Positions 23,944 through 36,790 of a stretch of 64,000 nt of DNA are shown piece after piece. The stretch is taken from assembly GCA_002205965.3 (NCBI GenBank), contig NADL03000466.1:124001-188000 (forward strand). The letters are read 5' to 3'. A model generated the notes under the pieces. It was not told the origin of the DNA and made no database searches. It was given only the letters and a program-made list of their open reading frames with translations. The position numbers and the translations under genes were made by a program. Origin of the DNA: Kappaphycus alvarezii (lineage: Eukaryota > Rhodophyta > Florideophyceae > Gigartinales > Solieriaceae). How positions within the stretch are numbered: position 1 is the first letter of the stretch; every line of letters begins with the position of its first letter.

Positions 23944-25464
23944 TCAATTCTCTCCCGTAAATTCTTCTTTTCGAATAAATAGCGAGGAGCTTGATGTGTG
24001 GTCACCAGCTGTACCTGTCTTGTCCACAAAAATATACGTGGAATTAGTCAGCGCAAAAATCTCCTCGAGAGATTCTCTGGCATGTGCTGAATAGTTCTTC
24101 GCTGCAAAATTCATTATGAGACTCGCTAAGTGCATAGTATGGATATTTAAATCTTCCCTATTTCGCGCGAGCACTTCCCTGAGGACGAATTTCGAGGCGT
24201 TGGATCCTAAGATGAACGAGGAGTTAAGTTTTTCGAAGTCAACGACAGATGTTGTTTTCATTCATCCTTTTGGAGCCTCGAACGCCTCCGAAATCTCCTT
24301 AGTCAACCCATACTACTTGTTATTTTCCGAGGTTATAGCATGTAAAGCCGCGAGTATCTCAGCTGATCTCTTGATGAAAAGGTAGTAGTAGCTAACGAGT
24401 CCAAGTAACCTTCGCAGCTCGTTCATGTTCTGCGAAATCGGAGAATATTTGATGGCCTTAATCTTTTCTTCGCCCACGTCAACTATGCCCTTTTGACTCG
24501 GCGACCGGGACAATTAAACAATTTTTGGCGCATTCACATTTAGTGGCTTCTATTTTCAAGCTGGCCTTCGCTATAGTTTCGAAATGCCGCGCAGATGGGT
24601 AGATTGCTTTTCTGCCGACATCGAGAGATCTTCCAAGTAGAAATGGATTAAGGGGATTTCCCGAAAAAAGTATTACAACACGGGTTGAAATGTTAGCTGT
24701 TCATTAATAATAGCGCAGGGCATGACCTCTTATTTCAAAGTCTCATAATGAAAGATAAATTTTATTTTTTCTTTTCACTAATAGCTCATTAACGCTTCCT
24801 AGTATCCTGCAAACAAGGAATGCTAGTAAGAAACGAGCTTAGCTTCAAGTCGCTAAATATATCTCCCACCTTTGAAAGAGGGGAGCGGTCGGATTGTTTT
24901 GCAATTTATTGTAAGAAGTCGACAAAAAGATAGGTATTGCGCCATTTACTGTAGCAATAGCCACAGAAAAAAAACATTTGGAAGAAGCAGGGTCAAGATT
25001 CCAGCATATAAGGTTTTTACATTCTCAACGGACCCTCGTGTTGTAGATCGGCGCCAAGAGCACAGAGGAAATGAAAAGGAAGGTAGATAATCAGTTATTT
25101 ACGCGAGTATTCCAGTATCTTGGATAAGGTCGCTGATTCGCGCCTTTTATTGTTCTTTGACATGTGATAGAGCATCCTGTACCACAAGGATCTTCCTAAA
25201 GAGCTTTTTAGACGACAGGGCCATCTCATTCAGTTGCATCTTTTCTATCTCGAGCTTTCTTGTCTTCGTGACCTATCTAAATTCTCCTTCTGAAGCGCCA
25301 AACGTTTTGGGTTTCGCGTTAGAGTCAAATGTAAAGTCCTTGCCGGGAATTCCAGTTTCATTACCATAATCCGTCATCTTCTTGACATATGTAGTGTCTG
25401 AATCGAGCAGAAGCAATTTTCTGGAACAAATGTGAAGGCCCACGCGCTGAGCTCCAAAATACAT
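23944..25464 (-). pseudogene. Gypsy fragment of the Gypsy-2/3 lineage
   Basis: Minus-strand pieces in Gypsy order: at 25464-25273 DFTFDSNAKPKTFGASEGEFR, matching the protease-RT linker of Gypsy-2 (GFTSDSNAGPESSEYSE); near 25100 LIQDTGILA, compare LQDTGIIAWEI in Gypsy-2; at 24513-24313 KIKAIKYSPISQNMNELRRLLGLVSYYYLFI, the end of RT; at 24261-23944 FILGSNASKFVLREVLARN and ASLIMNFAAKNYSAHARESLEEIFAL, the RNase H. The central RT, including the YxDD box, is not recognisable. Heavily decayed and internally deleted. Confidence 0.65.
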
Positions 25465-25639
25465 GTTTGGACGTACTATTGGAATCGTTGGAAGACCGGT
25501 AATAATATATGAACGAGAATTATCGACAAATAAGAAGTATAATTTGACAGCTTAGTCTGCAAATATCTTCATAAACCTTAGTAGCGAACTAGCACATGGA
25601 AGCAATTTATTCAGCTCTTATAGACTTTTTTGTATACAA

Positions 25640-25760
25640 AAATCTCAGCTAAACTACTGAAATCTCCAGAAAACTCAGAAAAAGACTTCACGTGGATGCA
25701 ACTAGTTTGACGAAAAATACTTGACAGAAACTAAACAAATACACGTATACTCCTACAATT
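25640..25760. repeat. Dispersed repeat shared with U1 copy 3 flank
   Basis: Aligns in direct orientation with about 27720-27830 over roughly 110 bp (AAACTACTGAAATC against AAACTACTAGCAGCATC; AAAGACTTCACGTGGATGC against AAAGACTTCATAAGGATGC; TTGACAGAAACTAAACAAAT against TTGAAAGAAACTAAATAAAT). Since 27.7-27.8 kb is the 3' side of U1 copy 3, this is likely a further U1 end fragment. Confidence 0.55.
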
Positions 25761-25769
25761 TTCTCCATT

Positions 25770-27500
25770 TTTACAAAACCCTAGCACTTCTAAAGAAACA
25801 GCAAAGTGTAGAGAGAAACATTAAATTAAATAATTCCTGCGCGTAAATATAAAATCTCCAAATATTCCACTGCCGAATTTCAACAGGCAAATGCTGTGAA
25901 ATGTTTTGCATCTGTGACTCGAATCTCAATTACTCATGTGATCATGACATCGATCTAATGGGAAGAATATTAGGATACCTGATCTTATTTTCATGAAAAC
26001 GGTTACGACGTTTTCTGATAGGGCCGTTTACAGGAATTTGAGGCAGTTTAATATTTATAGGGATTTCCATGTCTCTGATTTGTCGGCAACAACGGTCTCG
26101 TAAGCCAAAATCATATCGACTGAGTGCCAATGATGGCCCAGGAACGGTACTTTTTAGCGCGTGTACAGACATGTTTAGGTACCGGGGCATGACAGCGACA
26201 AAAAAAACAAATATTGCAGTACTGTAGAGGCAACGTTTCAATAATATATCAGGATTTACACTGTTTTCCTACACTTTGAAAAATCCCGTTCTCTAATTAA
26301 ACGTCGCAGTCGGGAGGCGTCCGGGCCTTGACTCCTTCCCCCGAAAAAAATAATTATAGAAAAAAAGGCAACCTACAGATCAGTGGGGTCCCTTCCCTCT
26401 CTGAACTTACTGTATTGATATCGAATGTCAGTGGGAGACTACCCAATAAACTGAAGTGCCCTTAATTCTTGAGAATAACTATTTCTACATCGTAGTTATA
26501 ATCAGAAATGACTATATTGAATGTTTTCTATTCTTTCAAATACTCAGATACTGATGCTAGAAAGGCTTCGGGTGAGAGAATCAGGGAAGAAATTTCGAAC
26601 GCAGAATTATCACAGCCAGTATCAAGCATTCCACCGGAGGGAGAAAGAACAAAAGACGCATGGTTGATTAAAGAAGGGGGAGGCTATTCTTACCGATGTC
26701 TAAAGTAGTGATAACCCAGTGGCACCCTCTTTTCGGGCGACTAGATACCCCAGGCATCTGCTCATTAAGGACGAGGCCTAATAAGATTCCTCTATCTACC
26801 GCGTAGATTGTACGCAAGTGTCACAGTTTCCAGTTGTCTCTGCATCTTCGCACCATTCATAACCCTCCTCAGACCGATCTTTGCAGGAAATCTCGACATT
26901 TAAAACTCTTTCAGGGGACAATTATGGTCACAAGGATTCCATCTAAGCACCAAATGAGATTAAAAGAGCTTGTACTGTAAAATAATGTGCGACCACAGAG
27001 TGTAAGCAAAAGAAGAGGAGTGAAAAGGTGAAAAAACTTGCTTACATTTAAAAAGTTTGCGAGATAGACTTCGTAGGTCTCCAGAGAGCGGAACGGCACG
27101 ATGCTTGTGGGAGGCATAAAGTGTTTTTACTAGAGGAGAAGACCGAAGGAGTGCAGCGGCGTCGACTTCACGCAGAGAGTCTATTTGGAGGCCAATCTGA
27201 GAAGTGAATAATACCGTAGGAAGCTCATATGCGTAGAACGGCAATGCAAAAATTTAGTCACTGTGCTTTTAGTCAAGAAAACTAAACAAAAAGAAAAAAG
27301 GGGACACCCATTCGAAAAAGGTGAAAACGAACAAAAACATAAACACAGAAACCAATTTAACATTCCAGCACTGTGTAAAATTCGGTACAAAGGAGTTTAT
27401 TTATACTATTAATACGGCAAAAATGGCTCCAACTGGAAAGGTAACCACTAACTACCCGAGTATGAGAGTCGTTGCTAATGACCTAATTGCTACGGTATAA
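25770..27500. other. No recognisable gene
   Basis: Short frames only (for example 25942-26241 minus, 26508-26708 plus, 26960-27390 minus), none with a motif I know. Confidence 0.35.
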
Positions 27501-27805
27501 ATTAACGGACCATGTCGAAGAGTGGACGTGAAATATGAGTGACCTCCAGTAACCAATTTTAAAGGAGCAGGCTCTTCCACCTCGTTCACAGGGTAGGTGA
27601 CTAGTTGAAGATTTTAACTAGTTGAAGATTTTGGATTGAAGGTGACTTCCAACTTTCCTTCCATCTCATGCAGGAAGCAACTTACTGAACTTATGTAGGA
27701 TTTTTCTCCAATAAAAGCCTCTATAAAACTACTAGCAGCATCAGAAAAGTTACTTAAAGACTTCATAAGGATGCCAGAAGTTTGAGAAAAGATGCTTGAA
27801 AGAAA

Positions 27806-28439
27806 CTAAATAAATCTACTCCTCAAATCTTCATCCTCTAGATCAGAACCGAGAACTTCCCTCAAAACATAAAAAGTACCCGTTAAGTCCCACACATACC
27901 CGTGGCTGGACCAAGATTGTCTTTCTCTTCCTACAGCACATACAGCTCACCTGACGTCCTTCCAACCGAGTCCATGACCGGTACCCTCTGGTTCAACCAA
28001 TTAATTCCTTCCTCAACCTTATGACCCCTTTCGCCATCCCCTTCTTCATCAGTGGACTCTCCATCTTCCTCGTCTTTCTCCCCGGAATCATCCCCAGCCT
28101 CCTCTTCGTCTAGACTCGCCCTGGACCTCCTCTTCTTCCATCCTGTAGATCAGTTCCGGGACCACACATCGAAGCACTCCCCTGCCTTACCATCCTCCTC
28201 TTCCCGGTCCCCCCACTGCATCCTGCGCTTCGATCTCCACCGGCTGACGAGCAACTAGACCCTTCAGGCGTTTCCTGGTTTGATTACAGAGGTAATCCTT
28301 TACGCCTGTTGGGCCCGAAGGGACTAAAGAGGAGACGTTGAGGTGACGGGGATGACCGAATTTGTAAATGGATCGAGAAGGGGGTATTCCATGCATTATG
28401 ACTACCAATTGCCAATGCCATTGGGTGCAAATTGTCATG
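27806..28439 (-). pseudogene. U1 family acidic protein, copy 3
   Basis: Minus-strand homologue of the frames at 12.5 and 61.9 kb: DNLHPMALAIG (the ATG is shifted by one base), then in the next frame RHLNVSSLVPSGPTGVKDYL and an acidic middle (SLDEEEAGDDSGEKDEEDGE), ending VLGSDLEDED. At least one frameshift near 28370 and several stops. Same order of blocks as copies 1 and 2: RPLN-like block, TD/DY block, acidic run, xLxSDLED end. Confidence 0.5.
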
Positions 28440-29245
28440 TTTTTGATATTGCATAGTTCCGGATAAATTCAAGACATCAATCGAGAGGTTTAAGTATCAT
28501 CAAAATGTTCAGATTGGGCGGCTCACTGAATCAAATAAGTAGGTTTAAATTGGTCTTGTAGTGGGAATAAGTGAAAAAGCCTTCAAAAGGACTATTTATG
28601 GCGAAAATCACGTGTATAAATCTTGACTATGGCCAAGATATTAAGGGTCAAAGAAGATCGTATAAACGGATAAAAATAAAAGAGTTACTTTCGATGGAGG
28701 AAGCAGGCGCATTTAAAAAGAGAAACGTGAAAAAGAAAACAGTATAAATAAATTTAAATTTCTTCACGTAAAACAGAATAAAAGTGGAGGGAGAAACAAA
28801 GGGAAAGGAAGTGAAGATATAAACGTAGCTGGAGGGGATTTCTGTGCATAAAGGGATTATCTTCAGTTTCTCTTTTAACATATATCATCCTGGAATGTTA
28901 AGCGTTAAATGAAAGTGTGGCTTAGGTCTTCAAAGGGGTATATACAGAGTTGCTTTTCGTTATTGAAGTGTGTCAAAACATACCGTATCATTGAAATATT
29001 TGACTGTATAGGAACAGTACTGCCATCCAATGTTACTGGAATAAAGGCCATTTTATTAGAAGTGCTACAGTACAGTATCCGGTATAGTTATTGCATCCTC
29101 TTTGTTGGCCTTTTTGATCAAAATTTTTGAGACATTTCCAATTTTGTTGTGAATGTTTCTCATTTTAAAATTATAAACTTTGCAAGTTTTGTGTCTTAAT
29201 TTACTGTTTCTCTCAAATCATAGGAAAAAACAAAGCGAGTTCCAT
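28440..29245. other. No recognisable gene
   Basis: AT-rich, short frames only. It abuts the Gypsy-2 5' LTR. Confidence 0.35.
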
Positions 29246-29575
29246 TGAGAGATTTTGGAAGCTTCCATAAAAACTCTCCAAGATGTCAAAGATGAGTGAT
29301 TGTATGCATTTTTCTATTTCTACGCTGGCTTGGGTTGAAGACTACTGCAGCCAGGCTTTTATTTTTGTTACTTTTATCTATTTTATGGTTATTTTTTGAA
29401 TTTCTGTCTCCACTATTCGTGGCCTGACGTGAAGCTACCACAAACTCGCGGTCGCCGTATACATCCCTACCGGGCAGGCAGGGGTCGGAAAGGAGGACAG
29501 ACAGCGAGGGCGAACTTACCAAATCTTGCTTTTTATTTTTTTCTTCTCTGCCACTCCCTATTTCGGTGAGTAAAA
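29246..29575 (+). repeat. Gypsy-2 5' LTR
   Basis: Starts TGAGAGATTTTGG and pairs with the block starting TGAGGGCTTTTGG at 37073. Shared words run in the same order: AGATGAGTGATTGTATG, ACGCTGGC(T/C)TGGGTTGA, TTTTATGGTTATT, GCTACCAC, CCTATTTCGG. It ends just before TGGTACTACTG, a candidate tRNA primer-binding site at 29576-29586. Confidence 0.8.
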
Positions 29576-29586
29576 TGGTACTACTG
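29576..29586 (+). promoter_or_regulatory. Candidate primer-binding site of Gypsy-2
   Basis: TGGTACTACTG directly follows the 5' LTR. TGG at this place pairs with the CCA end of a tRNA in LTR elements. Gypsy-3 has TGGTACCGCATG at the same position. The tRNA cannot be named. Confidence 0.5.
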
Positions 29587-29599
29587 TGCAGAAATGGAG

Positions 29600-31240
29600 C
29601 CCTTGGACCCCGCCATATCGTATTCGACGGGTTGATTGACGTTCAGAAGTTCTTTTTCTTCTTTGAGAACCTCATTATTTCCTCTAGGGCCGATAAAGAT
29701 AAAGTGCTAGCTCTCCGCATTCACCCAGATGGAGATTCATTTGACTTCTTTTCCGAAACGTTCGCGTCAAATGGAGAGCTCTTCGATGAGCCGAAGTCAG
29801 AGCAAAATTTTTCGAGCACTTCGTGAGGAAAGAAGACCCTCAAGACATCATTCGCCAAGCTTTGGAAGCTGGTCTTCATATCATCAATGACTAGATTCTC
29901 TACAGTAAATTAAGCGCCTATACGAGAAGGCAGGAATCGACAGCTTCACAAGGTCTGGATTACTTGGCACTGCGGCTTGTCGTCATAATGGCCTACAGCA
30001 GTTCTTAGCATTCTGCGGCCCTAAAGACTACGCCAGTATCTTTAAGGCCTTGAGAGACAACCATGCATACTAACTAGCCTTCGCTGGACCCTCGAGTTCG
30101 ATCGCCAACGTTCCAATAGCGAGGCTATTGGTTCGTCCGGATTCCCTTACGAAGAACATGAATAATAGGGTATACGCGTTGGATGAATATCTCTCCAGGC
30201 TGAAGTTAATCGTAAAGAATAAGAAATGAGTCATCGAACAAGTACCTTCCCCCATACTTGAGAGGAATAGCAGGATTTGAAAATGCTCATATTGCAATAA
30301 TTTGGATCATGCATTTTCGACATTTCGAAAGAATTCGCATTGAAACACCTGTTGCTCTCATTGCTCTAGGATGGGCCACTCAGAAGCTACCTACTTATTT
30401 GCGCTATTAGACAAATCGGAAGACAAGGGGACGCATTTTGGGCACAAGAAAGAAGGTAGAGATGATGGTAAAGGGACTGAAAGGGAGTCACTGAACGATG
30501 AGGGCGTTAAAGTTATGAAAAGGAATGTGGACGGTGAGGCGCTGCCGAAGCAGCCTCTACAAGAGGTTCATGGAGTAATTCCGATATTTAGTCTCCTAGA
30601 TAGCCCACAAGAGGCCCGTGCTTTACATAGGAGGCCGGTTCTGCCTCTGAGAGACTCTGCGAGAATAAGCGAAAAAGTAAGAATAGGAAGACCAACCGCC
30701 GAAAGAAGAAAGCAGGCAAGATCTAGTAATTCGTTGGAAAATACCACGTAGTCTTGGAGCTAGCGACCGCTCACTGTGCTCTCTAATTTGGGCAGCTTCC
30801 TCGTGGGGACGTCAACGCGGCGGCTAAAGCTATGTTTTGCCTTCTTCGAAAAGGGAAAGACGGTCCATAAGGTAGCAGCTGTCTGCAACGCTTCCACTTG
30901 GTTGCTCCTATTTTTGTAGGTGAAATTTTATGAAACATAATTATGGGCGTTATTGGATTCGTGGGCTTTGCCCGACGTCATTTTGGCAGACGTTTCCAGG
31001 CTTCAATACATTTCTCCGAAATATAGGACCAAGAAGATCAAAGTTGCGAATGGGAAGCGCAATCCTTGTATAGGTTCGCTAGTTAAGGTACCCACTACTT
31101 TTGTGAGTCAAGCTATCAATTTAGACTTTTTTTGTTTCAAAAAAATCACCATTCAATCTCACCATCGGGAGTCCGAAACTTTCCGTTATGCGCGCAAGTA
31201 TGTTCATCAGCGTCAAAATTGTGCGCCTCTACGTTAGATC
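29600..31240 (+). pseudogene. Gypsy-2 gag
   Basis: The segment 29566-29826 (FFFFFENLIISSRADKDKVLALRIH ... SFDFFSETFASNGEL) aligns with Gypsy-3 gag (FLFAFENVVMRGKTDSENALQILCH ... AFDFYYESFAEEGSL). At 30490-30570, VMKRNVDGEALPKQPLQEV aligns with AAKRNADGQALLKQRRDNV of Gypsy-3. No zinc knuckle or DTGA loop is readable here. Broken by many stops and frameshifts. Confidence 0.6.
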
Positions 31241-31269
31241 CGAGTAAATAGTACTACCCTTCGAGCCGG

Positions 31270-34160
31270 ACACAATGGATGCCGAGAAAAGGCTGGCTGA
31301 GAAGGAATAGATGATAACTCCGAGCGAAGGTTTCACGTCTGATTCGAACGCCGGCCCCGAATCGTCGGAATACTCGGAAGATAAACAATCCCCGGCCGTT
31401 CCAGAAATCCCACGTGAAGAAAAATTGGAAGATCCGACCAGCGGAGGTAGCTCTGCCGCTGGTAAGGTTCAAGAGGGTGAAGTCCGAGGTGCGCTGAGGG
31501 CAAGTTTGGCACATTTGCAGGCGAAAACGCAGATGGAAATCAGTAACTCCCTGCAAGACACAGGAATAATCGCATGGGAAATCAATTAAACCTGCCCGGC
31601 ACCGATTACGGTAGAACGCATGTTCGAAATGAAGGACTCCGCTCCAGTTTATCATAGCACTCGACTTCTGACACCCAGCCACAACAAAACTTTCCGTCAG
31701 GAGATCCATTAAATGCTAGAAGCAGGTATCATCACCCCCGTTTCTTCCGTTTGGACGTTTTCCGTCGCCATTGCGACGAGGAAAGATGTGAAGCCTCGAT
31801 TTATGTGGACTACTGCACCTTGAATCCTAAGATGAAGGGCGACTGTTGATCCTGCCAAAGGTAGAATAAATTAACTCGAAAGATTAGAGGTTTGCCCAGA
31901 GTTTACCAAACGTGACTTATTCGCCGGGTACTGGCAAGTCCATATAAGCGAGGAGTGCAAGTAAATCACAACATTTTTTGTCTTTACAGAACATTTAAGT
32001 TTGAGATCATGCCTCTCGGTCTGATGAGTGCACCGTCGATTTTTCAACGTATTATGGACTACATTCTGCGGAACTTTCCTTTTGCGCGCCTTTACCTTTG
32101 TGAAGTAGTAGTGTTCTCGCATTCGATGGAGGAGCACGTCTATCACTAAAACATTTTATACTAAAGGATACAGAAGGCCTGATTGAAGCTCAAGATTACT
32201 AAATGCGAGTTGGCGAAGCCGATGGCTAGCTTGCTTGGACATCTAGTAGACAAAGATGGAGTTCACGTCGATGAAGACAAAATTAAGGCGATCAAGGAGG
32301 CTCCAGAATGAAATTGTACGACCGAGCTGCGAGGCTTCCTTGGCCTGGCAGGCTAATACCGCCGGGTCATTAAGGAGTTGGCAGAAGTCTTCACCGCCCT
32401 CCGTTCTGCAGCTTCTGGAAGCAAGGAATTCGTCTGGATGAGAGAAATGATGAAATGGTTTCAGAACCCAAATGAAAAGCTTTCATTCCCACCGTTCCAA
32501 CATTTCCAGACTTCGAAGGGCAGTTTATCGTTGGAACAGACCCCTCAAGCGTAGCTGTTGGAGCGGTCCTAGCCCAAGAGAAGGAGAATAGGAAGATACA
32601 TTCATTAAAATTAGCAAGTAAGACTATGAATTCGGCGGAAAGGAACTATTCTGAATGCAAAAGAGAGACCTTAGTGGTTATTTTTGCACTCAAAATGTCT
32701 CGGGTACATTTTTATTTAAAACACCATTCAAACTGGTGACCGAACAACAAGAAATCCCTTATTCTTTCAAGAAGATTGATGTTTACGGAAAGCTAGCGCG
32801 CTGGTTGGATTTTCTATCCGAATACGAATTCGAGATGGAATACTGTCCTGGGACTGGGAACAGTGCTGCCGAATACCTTTTGCGGGTGGTAACGGACGAT
32901 TATTCATCCGCATCAGATGTTGAGGAAAATGTTTTGGTGGCAACTACAGGTTCCTTTGGCACTGTTGCCAATCAGACCATATTGGAGTCTCATTTAGTCG
33001 ACGTAGTCTTCAGATTTCGGAGCAGAACCATGTGAAGCGTCGCTCTATTAAACATACCGCGCATTATTTCATGCTCGGTGAAGCTAAGTTGCTCAGGCGC
33101 ACTAAGAACGGTCTTCATACGATACCGAACATCAAAGAAAGTCCGGCTATATTGAAGACTTTTCGTGACTATTTCTGTCATTGGAACACGGAAACAACGA
33201 AAAGTTTCGTTGTTACTCAATTTTGGTGGCCCTTAGTCTATCTAAACATTGAGTGATACGTTAAGGGCTGTAAAGTATGCCAAAAAGCTGGCCTTTTGAT
33301 TCCGTACCGCAGAACGCTAAAGATTCCGTTCAAGAACATCTTCTAAACATACTAGATTAACTTCGCAGGGAAATTCCCGAGGTTTAATATGAAAAATAAA
33401 TTACCTCTTATTGCTGTAGAGCATCTGATAATATGGTAGATCACAGCTGCTATCTTGTCAGATGCTTCTGCGGAGTTTGTGATCGAGTTCGTGGAAAGAG
33501 AGATCATCCCTGTATTTAGGCCCTCAATGGCTACCATTTATGACAATTATGGTTGTTTCGTAGCCACCGCCCTCCTCTATTACATGAAGTAGAACTGAGT
33601 AAGGTGGAACAAAGTGCTTGCTAACGTCCTTACGTCGAAAGGCCGCGCTGAAAAAGTGGTTCGCACTATCCAGACCAGAATTAAAACGCTTTTCATCAAA
33701 CAGGAGGCTGATTGTGAGTATTTTCTCCCATGCACCTTATATAGATACCGCTTCCGCCCTCTACAGAAGGGCACTTCGCCGCTAGAGCTCATGTTCGGGG
33801 TCGCGCCGTGGATGATTATGTCTGTCAAGGTCTCATTGGTACCGACAGTTTCGGAAGAACAGCACCGACTATAAATTCTAGCAGGACTGGCCGTACGAGC
33901 GACCATGCTCGATGTGCAGTTGCAACGTGGTGGTGACGAAGATGGACCGGGGACCACGACGAGTTTTAATGTTGGTGACTAGGTCTTAGTGGCACACGGA
34001 CGGGCCTTAACTTCTACGGACAAATGGCCCACATTTCGCTACCTTTCTTCCTACCGTACGGAGTTTGGATGGCAGCTCACTCAAGATACTGGCTCACCGC
34101 TTACGGTGGCCGGTGCTCCAGGGAGATACTCATGCTCCCCGCCTGTCATTCCTAAAAATT
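31270..34160 (+). pseudogene. Gypsy-2 pol: RT, RNase H, integrase
   Basis: In order: linker GFTSDSNAGPESSEYSED and LQDTGIIAWEI; RT start HNKTFRQEIH and AGIITPVSSVWTFSVAIATRKD; FKFEIMPLGLMSAPSIFQRIMD; then LYLCEVVVFSHSMEEH, where the catalytic Y-x-D-D is gone; LLGHLVDKDGVHVDEDKIKAI; RNase H-like SVAVGAVLAQEKEN and KTMNSAERNYSECKRETL; RLARWLDFLSEYEFEMEYCPGTGNSAAEYL; integrase zinc end H...H...CKVCQKAG; LPLIAVEH; the core YDNYGCFVATALLYYM; and the tail VLVAHGRALTSTDKWPTF. Parallel to Gypsy-3 throughout but far more decayed. Confidence 0.8.
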
Positions 34161-34559
34161 AATTTCTAAAGCCTTCCTTTAAACAGCATCTCCTAGTTTT
34201 TATATGTCAAGCTACGAATTTTCGGTATATAGCTGTTTTCTACATCATTTGAGTACAATCTGAATCTTCTGATTGCTTTGTATACTCTATGGCGCTCATT
34301 CTGCAATAAAGGAGGCCATGCAGGAGAACATTGGGAGTACCCATGAGAAGAAGGCGGTCAACGTCCAGAAAGGCCTGCACTGGAACGGTTGTGATCAGGG
34401 GAAGGTGCCACCAAGATCTTTGAACGGCAATTATAACGCTTTTTTGCCGGAATGTGACGATTTGTAGGGAATAGTCGACTTTCGAAGAGGAATGCTTTGG
34501 CCACTCAGTGGAACTATACGGGGCACATCGTCCATTTTCAAATAATCTGCCGGATCTTC

Positions 34560-36790
34560 TTCACCTCAACATAGCTTGAGGGACGCCTGGGAGAATGGCA
34601 TGGCGAAATTATCGGCGCAATCATAGATAATTATTGGCTCCTCTCTCGTATCGATGCAGATAGCGTGCTGTGACCCAAGTCGCCATATAACTGCCGCGAC
34701 ATAAATTTCACGGTCAGAAAAACTAGGCAAGCTATGTACCCAATTTGCATAAAAAGATTACGCCACCTCACGACTAAGGCTGCTCTTGGTGCATTCGGAC
34801 GAGCCCCTGGCTGGCTTAATGTGGCAGAGGACCACAAGATACGAGTATACTTCATATAGGCTCTTTCGAACGTCGGCGAAGGTAAGAGACCTTGGAAAGC
34901 AGCAAAGCTGCTCCATGCTATCCTGGTTGCAAATGTAATCCATGTTCCAATAATTATCCGCCGGGTCTGGGCCAAAGATAGGGGAGACAGCGTTCGAGAC
35001 TGCGGCCTGCAGATAGCGCCCCTCGAAGTCTCGGAATCTCACGACTTGATCATTGAAAAGATGGAGTGAATAAAGGGGAGAAGGTATCCTCGACATGAGG
35101 AATAGCACGCATAAATGCCAATTCGGATTCTTTTGACACCAAAAGTCAATCTTCAAGATAACACCCACTCTTGAGATCAGAATCCGACCAGAAATCTCAT
35201 TGTTGATTCTATCATTCGACCTCTTCTCGTAAGTTGCGTTTCGAAGAATTTTGGTGGACGTAACCTGGACGTAAACCGTTGAAGGAGAAGGTGTAGAGAC
35301 TAACAGGATACTCTTCCTCGGTATCTTCGTTGACTACGAAGTACCGGCTTTCAGAACTATCCCTGACTCCGTCCGGAGCACTAAAAACTACAGCCGATAT
35401 TATCCATTCAGGGAATTCCAGGATATTTATGTGGTCAAAGGCGTCAGCCAGCGACTCTTTTAAGCTCAGCCGCACTGCAAGATCCCTTTAGATGTCTTCT
35501 TCACACTAATTTGCAGCTATGAAGTTCTCTATATTGGTATCGAACATAGTTTACAGTTCGTGATAGAAAAAAGTCTCCTCTTTGGTGCAACGGATGACAA
35601 AAAACAAAAACAACAACCAACAGCGGCCAACCTGATCTGCTAAAAATGAGGGTGTCCAACTCCATCCTCTGGTAGCAGCTCGAACAGAGGGCGGGCGGTA
35701 GCCGCGGCGGTGGTGAAGACTTGTACGACCAGGTCGATAATGGATGCCACTCGGCGTGTGGTGTAACTCTCATCTGTCCAGCAGAGACCTACCTTCGTAG
35801 AATAGATTACGCCGACTTCTTGAGGGACTTACAGTGGTCCCGTCGATACCTTGAAACACGGTTGAAACCTTACCGAACCACAAGAACCCCAGCAGGATCG
35901 CCGACACAACACTACCTCGGTTCGTTGCTCGCTTCAATCACATCCCCGCTGGTAATCCTGCGCACGCACCCCGGCACGTAACGTCACCGGCAGCGGTCGT
36001 AACCTTCCTCGATGGAACCAGCGCTAGTTGATAACGGAAGAGACGAAACAGAAAGGGATGAAGGGGTACCAAGGATTCCGCGCTCCTCAATAGGCGATTA
36101 TAGAAGGGAATAATGGATCGATAGAGTGGAAACCATAACGGGTCGGGTGATCATTTAGGTTCAAAGTGTGACTCTACACTCGAAGGGGAGTAGGGTGGGG
36201 TATTGGACCTTATATTTACATAGTCTTCCCTTGTTCGCCGCTAGCTCAGGTGAGCGTATTGCAAGCATCCAATATGGGTACAGATCTGATATATCATAAG
36301 CTACCCTAAAGAGGTATAGCGCCCTCCATAGACCGTGCACGCATACCATGCGCTGTAGGACCCCCTCTGTAGGGGATCACCTTACACTGGCTCCACTAAT
36401 GGCGGGGCTTGGAGGTGGGTCGCCATTTGTGCACTATATTTTCAAGCCGTTTCTCACTCCTTGGAGCCGCGAATCGAAAGTCAGAATGAAAATTATTTGA
36501 CAATTTGCCTCTTAACTCTTCATTTCTGTATCTTGATTGTGTCTGATTGTCTAAAATACAAGGTGAAATTGCGTTTGCTGACATGCGCACGGAGTCTATC
36601 GCAGTAGAAATATCAGTCCAGTACGCCTCGGACGGCGAGCTGGTTGTTCTCGGATGACTGAGTTGTCGTGCGGCAAATATTCGCTGCGCGTCTTACAAAC
36701 TGCCTTTTGCCAAAGAATTTTTCGCGGTAGCTTCCTCCCTGTAGATTCTTTCGCAGCTTGGTTGGTCTTCGCCATCTTAGTGGCCCACAT
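34560..36790 (-). pseudogene. Antisense H3-tail-mimic gene, copy B, inside Gypsy-2
   Basis: Start at the ATG 36773-36775, 298 bp inside the 3' LTR start and opposite to pol. Residues 2-29 align gap-free with H3: A1, T3, Q5, A7, S10, T11, G12, K14, P16, R17, K18, L20, K23, A24 and K27 identical (15 of 28); K9 is Glu. Later parts are frameshifted: 36590-36396 (RYRNEELRGKLSNNFHSDFRF), 35475-35212 (LEFPEWIISAVVFSAPDGVRDS ... PVSLYTFSFNGL), 35168 onward (NPNWHLCVLFLMSR, VVRFRDFEGRY), and at about 34700-34590 the C-terminal QHAICID ... IIIYDCADNFAMPFSQASLKLC. This last part matches NHCMAIN ... CRIFHPAEAYAPLLSAESLTEC of copy C. The H-x3-I-[DN] pattern resembles the His region of papain-fold cysteine peptidases; that is a suggestion only. 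Confidence 0.8.

Noticed and set aside
28052..28258. Ser-rich plus-strand frame
   Set aside because: Complement of the acidic region of U1 copy 3.
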